A stretch of 64,000 nucleotides of DNA from Theocolax elegans. Its lineage: Eukaryota > Arthropoda > Insecta > Hymenoptera > Cerocephalidae. The translations under genes were made by a program, and so were the position numbers. Below, piece after piece: positions 25,079-38,934 of the stretch. The stretch is taken from contig CM047427.1 of NCBI GenBank assembly GCA_026168455.1, positions 87,822,670 through 87,886,669 on the forward strand. Reading direction: 5' to 3'. The notes beneath the pieces were generated by a model that worked only from the letters and a program-made list of their open reading frames with translations, made no database searches and was not told the DNA's origin. Each line of letters starts with the position of its first letter. Positions within the stretch are counted from its first letter, which is position 1.

Positions 25079-27285
25079 TATATTTACCATAATTTTATAC
25101 AATATTATGAATATTTTTTCGTTAAAATAAAATCACATGGCGCGTATAAGATAATTAAGTGTTTGCAGAATTTCAATCTTTTATCTTCCACGGAAAAATA
25201 AAATAATTAAGATAATATACATTTGCCCTCTGGTTCGCACGTTTTATTATATCTTTTCAATATGTATAATATTTTGAAATACAAATTAATGATTTATATT
25301 CGTGCGATTATAAACTGTTTCAGTCGAAACTCCGGACATTCAAAGATTAAATACGCGTTATAGAATATTTCTATTCAAAATTACATTAGATCGGATATGG
25401 TTTTCACAAATATAGCTTTATAGAAAAATTACAAAAGGTAAATACACATATTTATTCAACGTTATTTTCTTTATATAAATAAATTTAAATACATACGTCT
25501 AACAGTTAGAGAATCATTCGAATTATCGACTAATAAATCCTGACAGAAAACTAGGTTATAAATCTTAATGATCAAAAGAATATTGACTAAAATGTGTTAT
25601 AAAAATTGATGACGAATGAAATTTTGCACAATATAATATGAATTAGATAATATTTTTTGCCGACATTAACTATTATATTATTTAGATTTAATAATACTAA
25701 ACTGAACTGAATATTTTCACTGGATTTCAATAAATTTCTTACAAATTTGAAATTTACCAATAATGTAATTTTTCTAGGATTAGCTGCTAGATATGTTATA
25801 CATATGCAGAAATTAATGCATGAAACTTATTACATTTAACACGCTAATTAGATTATAGATAGTTTAAAAATTCAAGACTATAAAAATCCCATATCCAATA
25901 TCCAATATAAAATAAATTAAAATATAAATATTAATAAATAAAGATGTTTGAATAAAAAAAAGTATATAGTATATAGAGACCGCACATAGTTACAAGTGAT
26001 ATTAGGGGAACGTCACGGGCTCTTGATCGCGCATTCAAATCGCAAGGAGCGGAACATGTTAATGCGACCTGGCACTAGACCTAGTCTAGGTACGTGTGCA
26101 CGTAGATGTGCGGGCGTGTCTGTGTAGTGGTATAGTAGTAGCGCACGTGTAAGTAACGCGCGAACGATCTAACCAGTCGTACGCACATGTCGCGGTGGAC
26201 TATACCGCGACGCATACTACGGACAATATACACACGAGATACGCAGACTCTTCACTTTGACCTACATTTCGACTCGCTGCTGCTACGTGGAAAATATTTT
26301 TGATCGTAACTTTTATGAAATGTTGAAAAGTCTTGGCAAGTTATTGCGAATTGTTTCTTTTTTCTTTTCTTTTTTTCTCCTTTCTGTAGATGTCGAAGTG
26401 AAGATTTTGGTCTAGAAATAACTGTATTAATTGTTACTGACGCGTATTTTCTACCGATTTTGTTTAAACAAACGAGGGAAATACTTTTTTTTAAATTTGA
26501 CGACAAATTTTGTATGAGAAAATCCATTAGAGGGTACGCGCGCGTAAATAAGAGTCGGTAATCCCACGATTTTGAAGTTGATTTATACATTTCAATCGCG
26601 AACGTCGAAGTGTAGAAGAGGAGAAGAAAGAGGGAAAGAAGAAAAAAAAAGTAAGGGAACGAAAAATAAGGGAGGGGTGTCGAAATTATAGATTCATCAC
26701 AAAGGTTTTCTCCTCATCCCCCTTCAAGTGTGAGTTCGAAAATGAAATTGGCCGTAAATTCCACGAGTTCTTTATCTCTTAATGCAATTCCCTTTTTCCT
26801 TCCGAGGACGGTACATAGATATTCCACGGGTACCCCAAGAGCCTCTCCGCCGACCACCCACACAATAGATAAGAAATGCTTTCTCATTTTTTAAACCTAC
26901 CCTCTAGTATAACCCACTGCTTCCTTTAGATACCTTCGCTATGGAAATTCGACTCGCCGTTCCTTTTTTCGGTATATAACCGCAAGAATCGCAGTCGATT
27001 TAAAATCCGATATGTTGAACGTCAATAAGCCGGAATATTCCTATCACTCGGTATATGTACATATGTACATTCATGGCTATATATACCTTACGATTGGCTA
27101 TTTCGAATGCGTAATATTGAATAACATTTTATTCATATAAAAAAATGTATTACATTCGGTTGGCATTCGCCAAATGAATATTTTATAACGCGTTTAATAA
27201 ATAAGGTTGGATCCTCATACTTGCGACTACGAATGAATAAATAATTTTTTTTTATATTATCCTGCTAAAAGTTTCGATACGAACT
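25079..27285. repeat. Large tandem duplication A, copy 2 (about 2.2 kb)
   Basis: Direct repeat of 22885-25077 in the same orientation. Its first ~346 bases align only with frequent 1-base insertions and deletions; the remaining ~1.85 kb is essentially identical. The CpG dyads reappear at 26091-26104 and 26189-26211. The minus frame at 26590-26252 is the duplicated shadow of the one in copy 1, with one R-to-P change. Confidence 0.95.
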
Positions 27286-28178
27286 GTTAATTCAATTTAT
27301 AGATTTGCCGAGTACTCGGTTTTTCTTCAATTTCATTTTTACATTTTTATTCCTTTTATTTTATTTTATCTAAAAATGTATCAAAATAATAGATTAAAAG
27401 TTGACATTAAATTAGAGTTGTCGATATGTCCCCTGAAATTATTAATTTTTATAACTTATGTAAAAATGCAATTTAACCTGCAACCAATTGCGTAATCTTG
27501 CATTTAACTAATAGAATTGATAATATTGTCATAGTTAAGTAAATGTAAAAGTGGAAAAATAGGATTAGGAAAAGTTATAGACGGAAAAATAAGACATAGA
27601 AGAGGAGTGACCGAGGTAACCCGACAATAACATACAACCACATTTCAAATAAAGCTGCGGAAGTTAAAACTTGGATAAAGGTGTACATTAAAACTGCGTA
27701 AAGAGCTTGCGGGTACATCCTACGCCTTGGATACTTGGTTTTAAATGCTCAAATAAAACTTCCTCGCGGTACCTATACACGCGTAGATATATATATATAA
27801 ACGATAAAATGCACGGGAATAAGCGGGTAGGTTTTTGCTACTCACGCGCGATCTCCGAAAATTTCGCGGCGGTATCATTAAAAACGGAGTGAGCCAATGG
27901 TATAACGACGCCGCGAAACTTTCCAAGAGGTAAAAGTATACGTATATGCACTCGTAACAAGCAAAGTTCAATGGGCGTACTATGCGAGCCAGCGTTTCAA
28001 TTTTACGTAGACCTTTTTCCCCTTTTTATCATCTATGCGGACTTTTGTTAACACATCGATATTTCAATTGGAAAAAAGGCTACGTTATGAATAATCACGA
28101 GGTAGTGCCATCTACGTGTATATGACTTTAGATTATGCATGAATTAAACATTCGCGAGTTTTTTTGTATCTACAGTTT
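27286..28178. other. Single-copy spacer between the two large duplications
   Basis: AT-rich, with a GC-richer portion near 27700-27930. It contains short opposing frames on both strands but nothing recognisable. Confidence 0.5.
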
Positions 28179-30290
28179 ATATATTATATATACATCAATG
28201 TTTCCGTTTTGTATTATACCGTTAGTTAAGAATATATATGTACAAAGTTGGTAAAGTTCGGATGGAGCTTTTATCAGGTAATGTAAATTAAATTGGATAT
28301 TCTATATCTATATATAAATAGTTCAACGTTTGTTTAGTACATTTGGATAATAGTCGGAAATGTCTCGGATTTCGCTCGCTCATGGCTTAATATTACGTAG
28401 AAACTTTTGTATATTCATTTTCTTAATTTTAATTGATATTTACTAATGTTATTCAGTACTTATCGCCGACTGGTATATGGATTTAATTAATTGTTGTCCC
28501 TTCTTCCTGGCAATTATTTAAACGGATACTTTAAACTAAGGCAGCATTGACTTATACAAAAGATGACTATGATGGTTGCGGGTTTTGGATTGTAGTCGAA
28601 CTTTACGCAGTGATGATCCATATGGAGATAAAATATGAAAAGATCTCATGGGGTTTGATTGACTGGGTTTTAAATCACAAATAATGAGTGAAATAATAAA
28701 AAGAAAAGTTACCATTAACTTTTTTTTAGATTAGGTATAACCTATTTATTATTATAGTTAGACTCTCAAAATGACGTTCATGTGCAAGCTAAGGTGCAAT
28801 AGACATAGTTTTAAAAATATGAGCTCAAATCTGTGAATTCATTAAAAAATTATTGGAAAAGTAAAATTGAAAGACAATCTGATTAGAAAAGAAACTATAA
28901 TCATGTAGCTAACATTTAGATAAAATTTTTGACCATTTTAATTTTTCAAAAAAATTTTTAATTATTTCACGGATTGGAGCTTACTTATTTCTTAAAACTA
29001 CATATATTTCATCTTAATATCGTAACATCTTATAAACTTTATTTAGTTTTTCATTATTTCAATTTATTTGTGAAATGAGACCCATTGCCACAATTTATAT
29101 TAATAAAAGTGAATATTTGCGACAAATGAATATTTTTTAACTATACTACAAATCATCATATATTTGTTGTATGTAAGAAATTTTTCTCTTACAGGAGTTA
29201 TACGTAGTATATTAAAAGTTAATATTATTCACTTCGTCGCAATGATTCACTTTCCTCTGTGTTATTCACGATACTTTCAATGTCCTTCTTTTGATAGACT
29301 ATGTGCACATAGTGATAATCACTTTAAATAAAAAAAATTACGATAATCTAAGTGTATCCATACTTTACTACAAAATATAATACTTTGTTATATACCACTT
29401 ACAAAGTGTAATATATATTAATAAAATTGTACGAGATATTTCTACATACGCGAAATCTTATCAGAGTATCTGCGAAGACTTTGACGCGCAATAAACCAGA
29501 ATCTCATAAAGCAGTCTGATAAACGTATTAAATCACTAACAATCTTCACGAGATTCGAAGGTAACAACTTACAAATGTTATCCATATCGATGTGTGCGTA
29601 AAATAGTAGCTATTGTTTATTCATCTTATATGATACGGATAACGAATAAATCCGTACGTTGCTACGTACTACAAGATCATTATTCAACAACTGTATCAAG
29701 TGTACAGTGTGCTAAATTTATCGATTTATTGAGCGTTATCTCTCTCAGTCTCGCATTATATAAATGTAACCTCTCTGTCATCTAGTTTGTGTACTACTAT
29801 TTGTTATCTGTCGAAAATTTGATCAACTTTGATTTACGAAGTGAATCATTTCCTTTTATGGAAATTCTACGTGGACATCAGCTTTCTTTCCTCGAGTTCG
29901 TAACTTTATTCAAGAATATTACAATTTTAAAATGTATACCGTATTAAACGAATTAAAGAAATAAATGATATTCCAATGGAAAATCCAGAAAGAATCTTAA
30001 TGAATGCAAACAAGAAACCGTCTGTGAAAAGGAATTCTGACGTAAATCAAGATATTCTCTTGTTGGCAAATAGTGTGTATTCTCAATTTCTAAAAGTTCG
30101 ATGGGAAAATGAATTTTACCTCCATTAAAATTGTTTAACCATTTCACGGACTTGTAGCAAATGAACAGTTAAGTATCCTTTTGCGGAAAGAATTTAAAAT
30201 TCTATCTCGAAAGACCAGAGGGAGCGAAGCCAAGTGGATCCGCAAAGAAAAGAAGCTTGCACTTGTAGGTGTGTGATGTATATATATATA
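28179..30290. repeat. Large tandem duplication B, copy 1 (about 2.1 kb)
   Basis: TACATCAATGTTTCCG begins at 28191 here and again at 30291. The copies show no substitutions that I can find. They differ only in homopolymer or dinucleotide length (for example AATATATATG versus AATATATG, AAACTTTTG versus AAACTTTG). All boundaries fall in TA tracts. The content is non-coding and includes a 16-bp perfect palindrome ACTATGTGCACATAGT at 29298-29313. Confidence 0.95.
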
Positions 30291-32385
30291 TACATCAATG
30301 TTTCCGTTTTGTATTATACCGTTAGTTAAGAATATATGTACAAAGTTGGTAAAGTTCGGATGGAGCTTTTATCAGGTAATGTAAATTAAATTGGATATTC
30401 TATATCTATATATAAATAGTTCAACGTTTGTTTAGTACATTTGGATAATAGTCGGAAATGTCTCGGATTTCGCTCGCTCATGGCTTAATATTACGTAGAA
30501 ACTTTGTATATTCATTTTCTTAATTTTAATTGATATTTACTAATGTTATTCAGTACTTATCGCCGACTGGTATATGGATTTAATTAATTGTTGTCCCTTC
30601 TTCCTGGCAATTATTTAAACGGATACTTTAAACTAAGGCAGCATTGACTTATACAAAAGATGACTATGATGGTTGCGGGTTTTGGATTGTAGTCGAACTT
30701 TACGCAGTGATGATCCATATGGAGATAAAATATGAAAAGATCTCATGGGGTTTGATTGACTGGGTTTTAAATCACAAATAATGAGTGAAATAATAAAAAG
30801 AAAGTTACCATTAACTTTTTTTTAGATTAGGTATAACCTATTTATTATTATAGTTAGACTCTCAAAATGACGTTCATGTGCAAGCTAAGGTGCAATAGAC
30901 ATAGTTTTAAAAATATGAGCTCAAATCTGTGAATTCATTAAAAAATTATTGGAAAAGTAAAATTGAAAGACAATCTGATTAGAAAAGAAACTATAATCAT
31001 GTAGCTAACATTTAGATAAAATTTTTGACCATTTTAATTTTTCAAAAAATTTTTAATTATTTCACGGATTGGAGCTTACTTATTTCTTAAAACTACATAT
31101 ATTTCATCTTAATATCGTAACATCTTATAAACTTTATTTAGTTTTTCATTATTTCAATTTATTTGTGAAATGAGACCCATTGCCACAATTTATATTAATA
31201 AAAGTGAATATTTGCGACAAATGAATATTTTTTAACTATACTACAAATCATCATATATTTGTTGTATGTAAGAAATTTTTCTCTTACAGGAGTTATACGT
31301 AGTATATTAAAAGTTAATATTATTCACTTCGTCGCAATGATTCACTTTCCTCTGTGTTATTCACGATACTTTCAATGTCCTTCTTTTGATAGACTATGTG
31401 CACATAGTGATAATCACTTTAAATAAAAAAAATTACGATAATCTAAGTGTATCCATACTTTACTACAAAATATAATACTTTGTTATATACCACTTACAAA
31501 GTGTAATATATATTAATAAAAATTGTACGAGATATTTCTACATACGCGAAATCTTATCAGAGTATCTGCGAAGACTTTGACGCGCAATAAACCAGAATCT
31601 CATAAAGCAGTCTGATAAACGTATTAAATCACTAACAATCTTCACGAGATTCGAAGGTAACAACTTACAAATGTTATCCATATCGATGTGTGCGTAAAAT
31701 AGTAGCTATTGTTTATTCATCTTATATGATACGGATAACGAATAAATCCGTACGTTGCTACGTACTACAAGATCATTATTCAACAACTGTATCAAGTGTA
31801 CAGTGTGCTAAATTTATCGATTTATTGAGCGTTATCTCTCTCAGTCTCGCATTATATAAATGTAACCTCTCTGTCATCTAGTTTGTGTACTACTATTTGT
31901 TATCTGTCGAAAATTTTGATCAACTTTGATTTACGAAGTGAATCATTTCCTTTTATGGAAATTCTACGTGGACATCAGCTTTCTTTCCTCGAGTTCGTAA
32001 CTTTATTCAAGAATATTACAATTTTAAAATGTATACCGTATTAAACGAATTAAAGAAATAAATGATATTCCAATGGAAAATCCAGAAAGAATCTTAATGA
32101 ATGCAAACAAGAAACCGTCTGTGAAAAGGAATTCTGACGTAAATCAAGATATTCTCTTGTTGGCAAATAGTGTGTATTCTCAATTTCTAAAAGTTCGATG
32201 GGAAAATGAATTTTACCTCCATTAAAATTGTTTAACCATTTCACGGACTTGTAGCAAATGAACAGTTAAGTATCCTTTTGCGGAAAGAATTTAAAATTCT
32301 ATCTCGAAAGACCAGAGGGAGCGAAGCCAAGTGGATCCGCAAAGAAAAGAAGCTTGCACTTGTAGGTGTGTGATGTATATATATA
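30291..32385. repeat. Large tandem duplication B, copy 2 (about 2.1 kb)
   Basis: Direct repeat of copy 1. It ends in the (TA)n at about 32373-32392, after which the sequence diverges (ACATATATAGCAG instead of CATCAATG). The two 63-64-codon frames seen in copy 1 recur here unchanged, which is expected from duplication and is not evidence of coding. Confidence 0.95.
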
Positions 32386-32394
32386 TATATACAT

Positions 32395-33110
32395 ATATAG
32401 CAGTACATAGTGACGAGAAAAACCAAGTCCACCTTGAATACCAAATTTTCTTTTTTTTTTTCTTTTTCTCTTAGTTTCTTTCTCTTCGGCCCGCGAAATA
32501 AATAACAAGGCCGTTACAGCGAGAGGTTTCGGTTTCCGGTTAAAGGAGAAATGCGCGCGTGGGAACGCGTCGCGCGAGTCTGCCAGGGAGAAAAGGAGCT
32601 TTCGCCTAATCTTTTGTGTAGCCGCGCTCACGGGCTGAATGCAAAGTGCGCGATGCATCCAGCTTTGTATACACACGACTGGCGTCAAAGTGAATTTATT
32701 AAAGTCGAAGCGATGCCGTTTTAATGTCGTCCTTACTTTTGTTTCTCTTTTTTTTCCTCTAGTAAGAAGACTAGGCCAAACGACCGTGATGCCATTTAGC
32801 GTATTGCCTTTGAATTTAATGACACGTGTATATATGTACATATAATACATTGGTTTGTATGTGTTGTATGGGATTCACATGGTATATAAGGCTTCTGTTT
32901 GTTTTCGGCGCTTAGATTCGGGATTTAAATTGTATTGGGCTTATAAAGCTCCTGGGGATTTTCAAAGTTTTCACTTTTGTTTCGAGTCTTCCGGAATTCG
33001 AGGAAATAAGTTTTCCCAGCGTGACCGGAGACGATTTGAATTTTCAGTGTATCCCTTCCCTTCGTTGGATTACCTTCGGCTCGGTGAAACTTTAATCCCG
33101 GCAGTTTGAA
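32395..33110. other. CpG-rich patch after duplication B
   Basis: The part at 32490-32660 is rich in CG (GAAATGCGCGCGTGGGAACG, GTCGCGCGAGTC). The longest open frame of the window crosses it on the minus strand (32850-32299, 183 codons). That frame starts in a TATA repeat, runs through TA-encoded tyrosine/isoleucine residues and ends inside duplicated DNA, so I do not call it a gene. Confidence 0.35.
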
Positions 33111-33715
33111 ATTTTACCCCTCTTCTTCATCGAATTGCCATTCGAGCGATATGAAAGTATTTACATAACTGTAAAACTGGCATTACTCTTATTTACCATT
33201 CTTTAATGTCTCGAATTTATGAATCCTTGCCGGTGAATTAAAAATAATTAAATCGCTATAATCTGTAAATTCATTTGATTTATTTGACTAATGAATAACT
33301 GACTAACTAGCTGAAAGTAGTAAGGCAACTAGTTATAAAACAAAATAAAAATTACTATACAAATCGATACTAAAATTTATCGACATCTATACCAATTATT
33401 ATTAATAACGAATATCATCGATTTGGTATAATTAAATTTACTAATTCAGCAGTTTGAATTCTAGGCATTCGTTGATTTCGTAATAAAAGCACTCGACTAT
33501 AATATCGCTGCGATTTCCATTGGGATATCAGGCAAAAACTGTTCATTAGGAAAATTATGAATAAATTCACTAATTATTTAAAGAAAATCAACTTTATGGA
33601 TTAAAAACAATGATAACTGTCATTGTGGATACTAAGATAATCACGTTATAAGGAAAGATTCTACATTTTACATCAAAATATTCAAATAAAGTAAAAACAT
33701 TGATTACATGATACA
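33111..33715. other. AT-rich non-coding stretch
   Basis: No open frame or RNA gene. Its last ~15 bases weakly continue the inverted repeat that follows. Confidence 0.5.
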
Positions 33716-34148
33716 TAAATTTATTGATCTCCACAAGCCAAAGACTATTCCTCACAATTCAGTAAGGCGGACTGTATTTATACCACCTCACCGGAAGAGT
33801 ATTTGGAAAAATACCAAGACGAGGTAAGTCAAAATAAAAATTCAATTGAAATATAAAATTAAATAAAACGGAAAAAGAAAAGAAAAAAATTTTTGTATTT
33901 CGCCCTGAGTATGCCTGGAGGGCTCATCAGTAGAGTCCTGCAACTCAGAGCAAAATCCAAAAAAATTTTTTTTTTCTTTTCCCTTTTTATATAATTTTAT
34001 ACTTCAATTGAATTTTATTTGACTTAGCTTGTATTGGCATTTTTTCAAACACTCATCCGGTGAGGATAATAAAGTGGCTGGTATAAATACAGTCCGCCTT
34101 ACTCAGTTGTCAGGAATAGTCTTTGGCTTGTGGAGATCAATAAATTTA
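33716..34148. mobile_element. Long palindromic repeat element (copy 1 of a hammerhead-bearing family)
   Basis: The left arm (33716-33909) is the imperfect reverse complement of the right arm (33944-34148). Matching blocks include TTATTGATCTCCACAAGCCA and AGTAAGGCGGACTGTATTTA on the left, with their complements on the right. The right arm carries about 11 extra bases (TTTATTA region) before the shared CTCACCGG. A 34-nt loop (33910-33943) separates the arms. On the minus strand the inner left arm and loop form a hammerhead ribozyme core. Homology to the second copy runs on to about 34204. It has no coding capacity, so it would be non-autonomous. An alternative is an inverted Penelope-type terminal repeat. 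Confidence 0.8.
33898..33930 (-). ncRNA. Hammerhead ribozyme core, 3' half (cleavage-site half missing)
   Basis: Read on the minus strand: CUGAUGA (33930-33924), stem II GCCCU (33923-33919), a 12-nt loop, AGGGC (33906-33902), then GAAA (33901-33898) followed by UAC. This matches the invariant hammerhead boxes CUGANGA and GAAA joined by a perfect 5-bp stem II. The strand that should carry the NUH cleavage site and the 5' side of stem I is not found upstream, where the inverted junction lies. It is therefore predicted inactive in cis. Confidence 0.7.
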
Positions 34149-34507
34149 TTTAACATATAACTAATAATGTAAACAAGCAATAACTTCTCGAATTTATCAT
34201 TTTATGGAAATTCACATTTCAATATTATATGGCATTGGATCACAAATATGCTTCCTCTGACAATATTATGACGATAAAGACATTAATTCTTTGTAAGTGC
34301 GTTAGGACCCCAGTAGAAATGGAAACGATTTTTAAAGTAGAAACAAAGCATTTCTAAAAGATCGATAGAAAATTGCTAGTTATGACCCAAAACATGGCTA
34401 TTTCTAACCTCAAACCATTTATGTTTGTTATCGGTTGGTTATATATACCCCATGTTATGCTTCGTCAGAGTGGAGCCGTTTTTCAAAATTTTATATTATT
34501 TCTTTTC
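34149..34507. other. Interval between the two repeat copies
   Basis: The first ~55 bases (to about 34204) are 3' repeat sequence shared with 34869-34924, including CTAATAATGTAAACAAGCAA. The rest is AT-rich with no recognised feature. Confidence 0.6.
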
Positions 34508-34578
34508 TTTGTATCTAGAGACTAGATGCCTAGACTTTACTTATGAGCCCACCAGGCACATTCAGGGCGAAATCCAAA
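34508..34578 (+). ncRNA. Degenerate type III hammerhead ribozyme
   Basis: Elements in order: stem III 5' strand UUUGUAU (34508-34514); C17 at 34515, giving the AUC cleavage triplet; stem I UAGAGACUAG (34516-34525), loop AUGC, CUAGACUUUA (34530-34539), pairing at 9 of 10 positions with one G-U and one A-A; CUUAUGA (34540-34546); stem II GCCC/GGGC (34547-34550 and 34565-34568); GAAA (34569-34572, its last A being 15.1); then UCCAAA to 34578. A15.1 plus UCCAAA pairs with the stem III 5' strand at 6 of 7 positions. The expected CUGAUGA has G5 changed to U, and G5 is essential, so self-cleavage is probably lost. Confidence 0.75.
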
Positions 34579-34634
34579 ATATTTTTTTCTTTTCTTTTTC
34601 CGTTCAATTAATTTTATACTTCAATTTAATATTA

Positions 34635-34832
34635 ATTTTGACTTAGCTTGTCTTTGTCTTCTTTCAAACAATCATCCGGTGAGGTTATTAAAGTGGTTCG
34701 TATAATAATACAGTCCGCCTTACTGAGTTGTGTATTTTGACTTAGCTTGTCTTTGTCTTCTTTCAAACAATCATCCGGTGAGGTTATTAAAGTGGTTCGT
34801 ATAATAATACAGTCCGCCTTACTGAGTTGTGA
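34635..34832. repeat. 99-bp tandem duplication inside the repeat copy
   Basis: Unit 1 (34635-34733) and unit 2 (34734-34832) both run from ATTTTGACTTAGC to CTTACTGAGTTGTG and are identical over about 97 bp. The upstream repeat copy has this segment only once, so the duplication arose within this copy. Confidence 0.93.
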
Positions 34833-34929
34833 GGAATAGTCTTTGGCTTGTGGGGATCAATAAATTCATTTATCATGTATCTAATAATGTAAACAAGCAA
34901 TAAATTCTCAAATTTACTATTTTGTAATA

Positions 34930-35282
34930 TGCACATTTTAATAAAAAAATTGATATTAATATAAACTCTTATATTAAAAAATAGATGATTAAAACTAAGC
35001 TATTTTTAGAGAATATTCGATCGTTAATAGACAACCAAAGTTTCAAGAAGAAGAAACAGAGGAAATAAGTGACCATGGATATAACACAGAATTTACTTAA
35101 ATATCATCCTATTAACAAAATTATCAAGAGAGATAGAGGAAGGTATTAAAAAAAATGAGGAAAAATCTAATTTCCTCAGGGTTCAATGATGTGACATACA
35201 CTTTTAAAGATATTGAGGTCATACACGCATCTTATAATGACGCAAATAGAAGAAGCCGCATTTGAAGCAAAAATTCTTGAGA

Positions 35283-35286
<4 letters not shown>
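34930..35286. other. AT-rich non-coding stretch
   Basis: No recognisable feature between the repeat element and the next microsatellite. Confidence 0.5.

Positions 35287-35331
<45 letters not shown>
35287..35331. repeat. (AG)n microsatellite
   Basis: About 22 uninterrupted AG units. Confidence 0.97.
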
Positions 35332-38640
<3,309 letters not shown>

Positions 38641-38903
38641 GCAGATTTATGAAAATCGCGCGAAATGCACTCCTACATTCGGCTTACAGAGGGGGTGGGA
38701 TTTGGTTCGGTGGTGTTAACTTTGAGATTGCACTTTGGAGAATTTTTAAGTTTAATCTTACCGACAGGGCTGAACCTTGGAAAGTTATTTACTTTAATAT
38801 GGACTGGGAAATAAAGAAGTTAAGGAAACTGATGATTATACGACTTTCCCCTCCTCCTCCCCCTTTCTCTCCCTTTCCCTACTATCCATATAAAAGCAGA
38901 TAC
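38641..38903. other. GC-richer segment upstream of an (AGT)n repeat
   Basis: An 86-codon frame (38649-38909, +) runs through a pyrimidine-rich tract (CCCCTCCTCCTCCCCCTTTC) and has no known domain. Not called. Confidence 0.35.

Positions 38904-38933
<30 letters not shown>
38904..38933. repeat. (AGT)n microsatellite
   Basis: About ten AGT triplets without interruption. Confidence 0.95.

Positions 38934-38934
<1 letters not shown>

Larger units (their letters stand above)
34508..34924 (+). mobile_element. Second copy of the hammerhead-bearing repeat (single arm)
   Basis: From about 34563 it follows the right arm of copy 1 in direct orientation (GGCGAAATCC, ATCCGGTGAGG, ACAGTCCGCCTTACT, AGTCTTTGGCTTGTGG) and ends with the same ~60-bp tail. 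The region corresponding to 34141-34200 matches in register at 34861-34920. It has no inverted arm. Upstream it begins with the ribozyme motif. An internal 99-bp segment is duplicated. No open reading frame of interest. Confidence 0.8.

Noticed and set aside
24045..26590. Two near-identical 112-codon minus frames suggesting a conserved gene pair
   Set aside because: They are alike only because the whole 2.2-kb segment is duplicated. The surrounding non-coding DNA is equally identical.
29594..32244. Repeated 63- and 64-codon frames
   Set aside because: These are copies produced by duplication B. They have no domain and no codon-level conservation signal separate from the DNA.
32299..32850. 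Longest open frame (183 codons, minus strand)
   Set aside because: It starts and ends in TA-encoded low-complexity residues, runs into the end of duplication B, has no domain, and overlaps open frames on the other strand.
34425..34646. 73-codon frame spanning the ribozyme motif
   Set aside because: It reads through structured non-coding repeat sequence and has no protein features.
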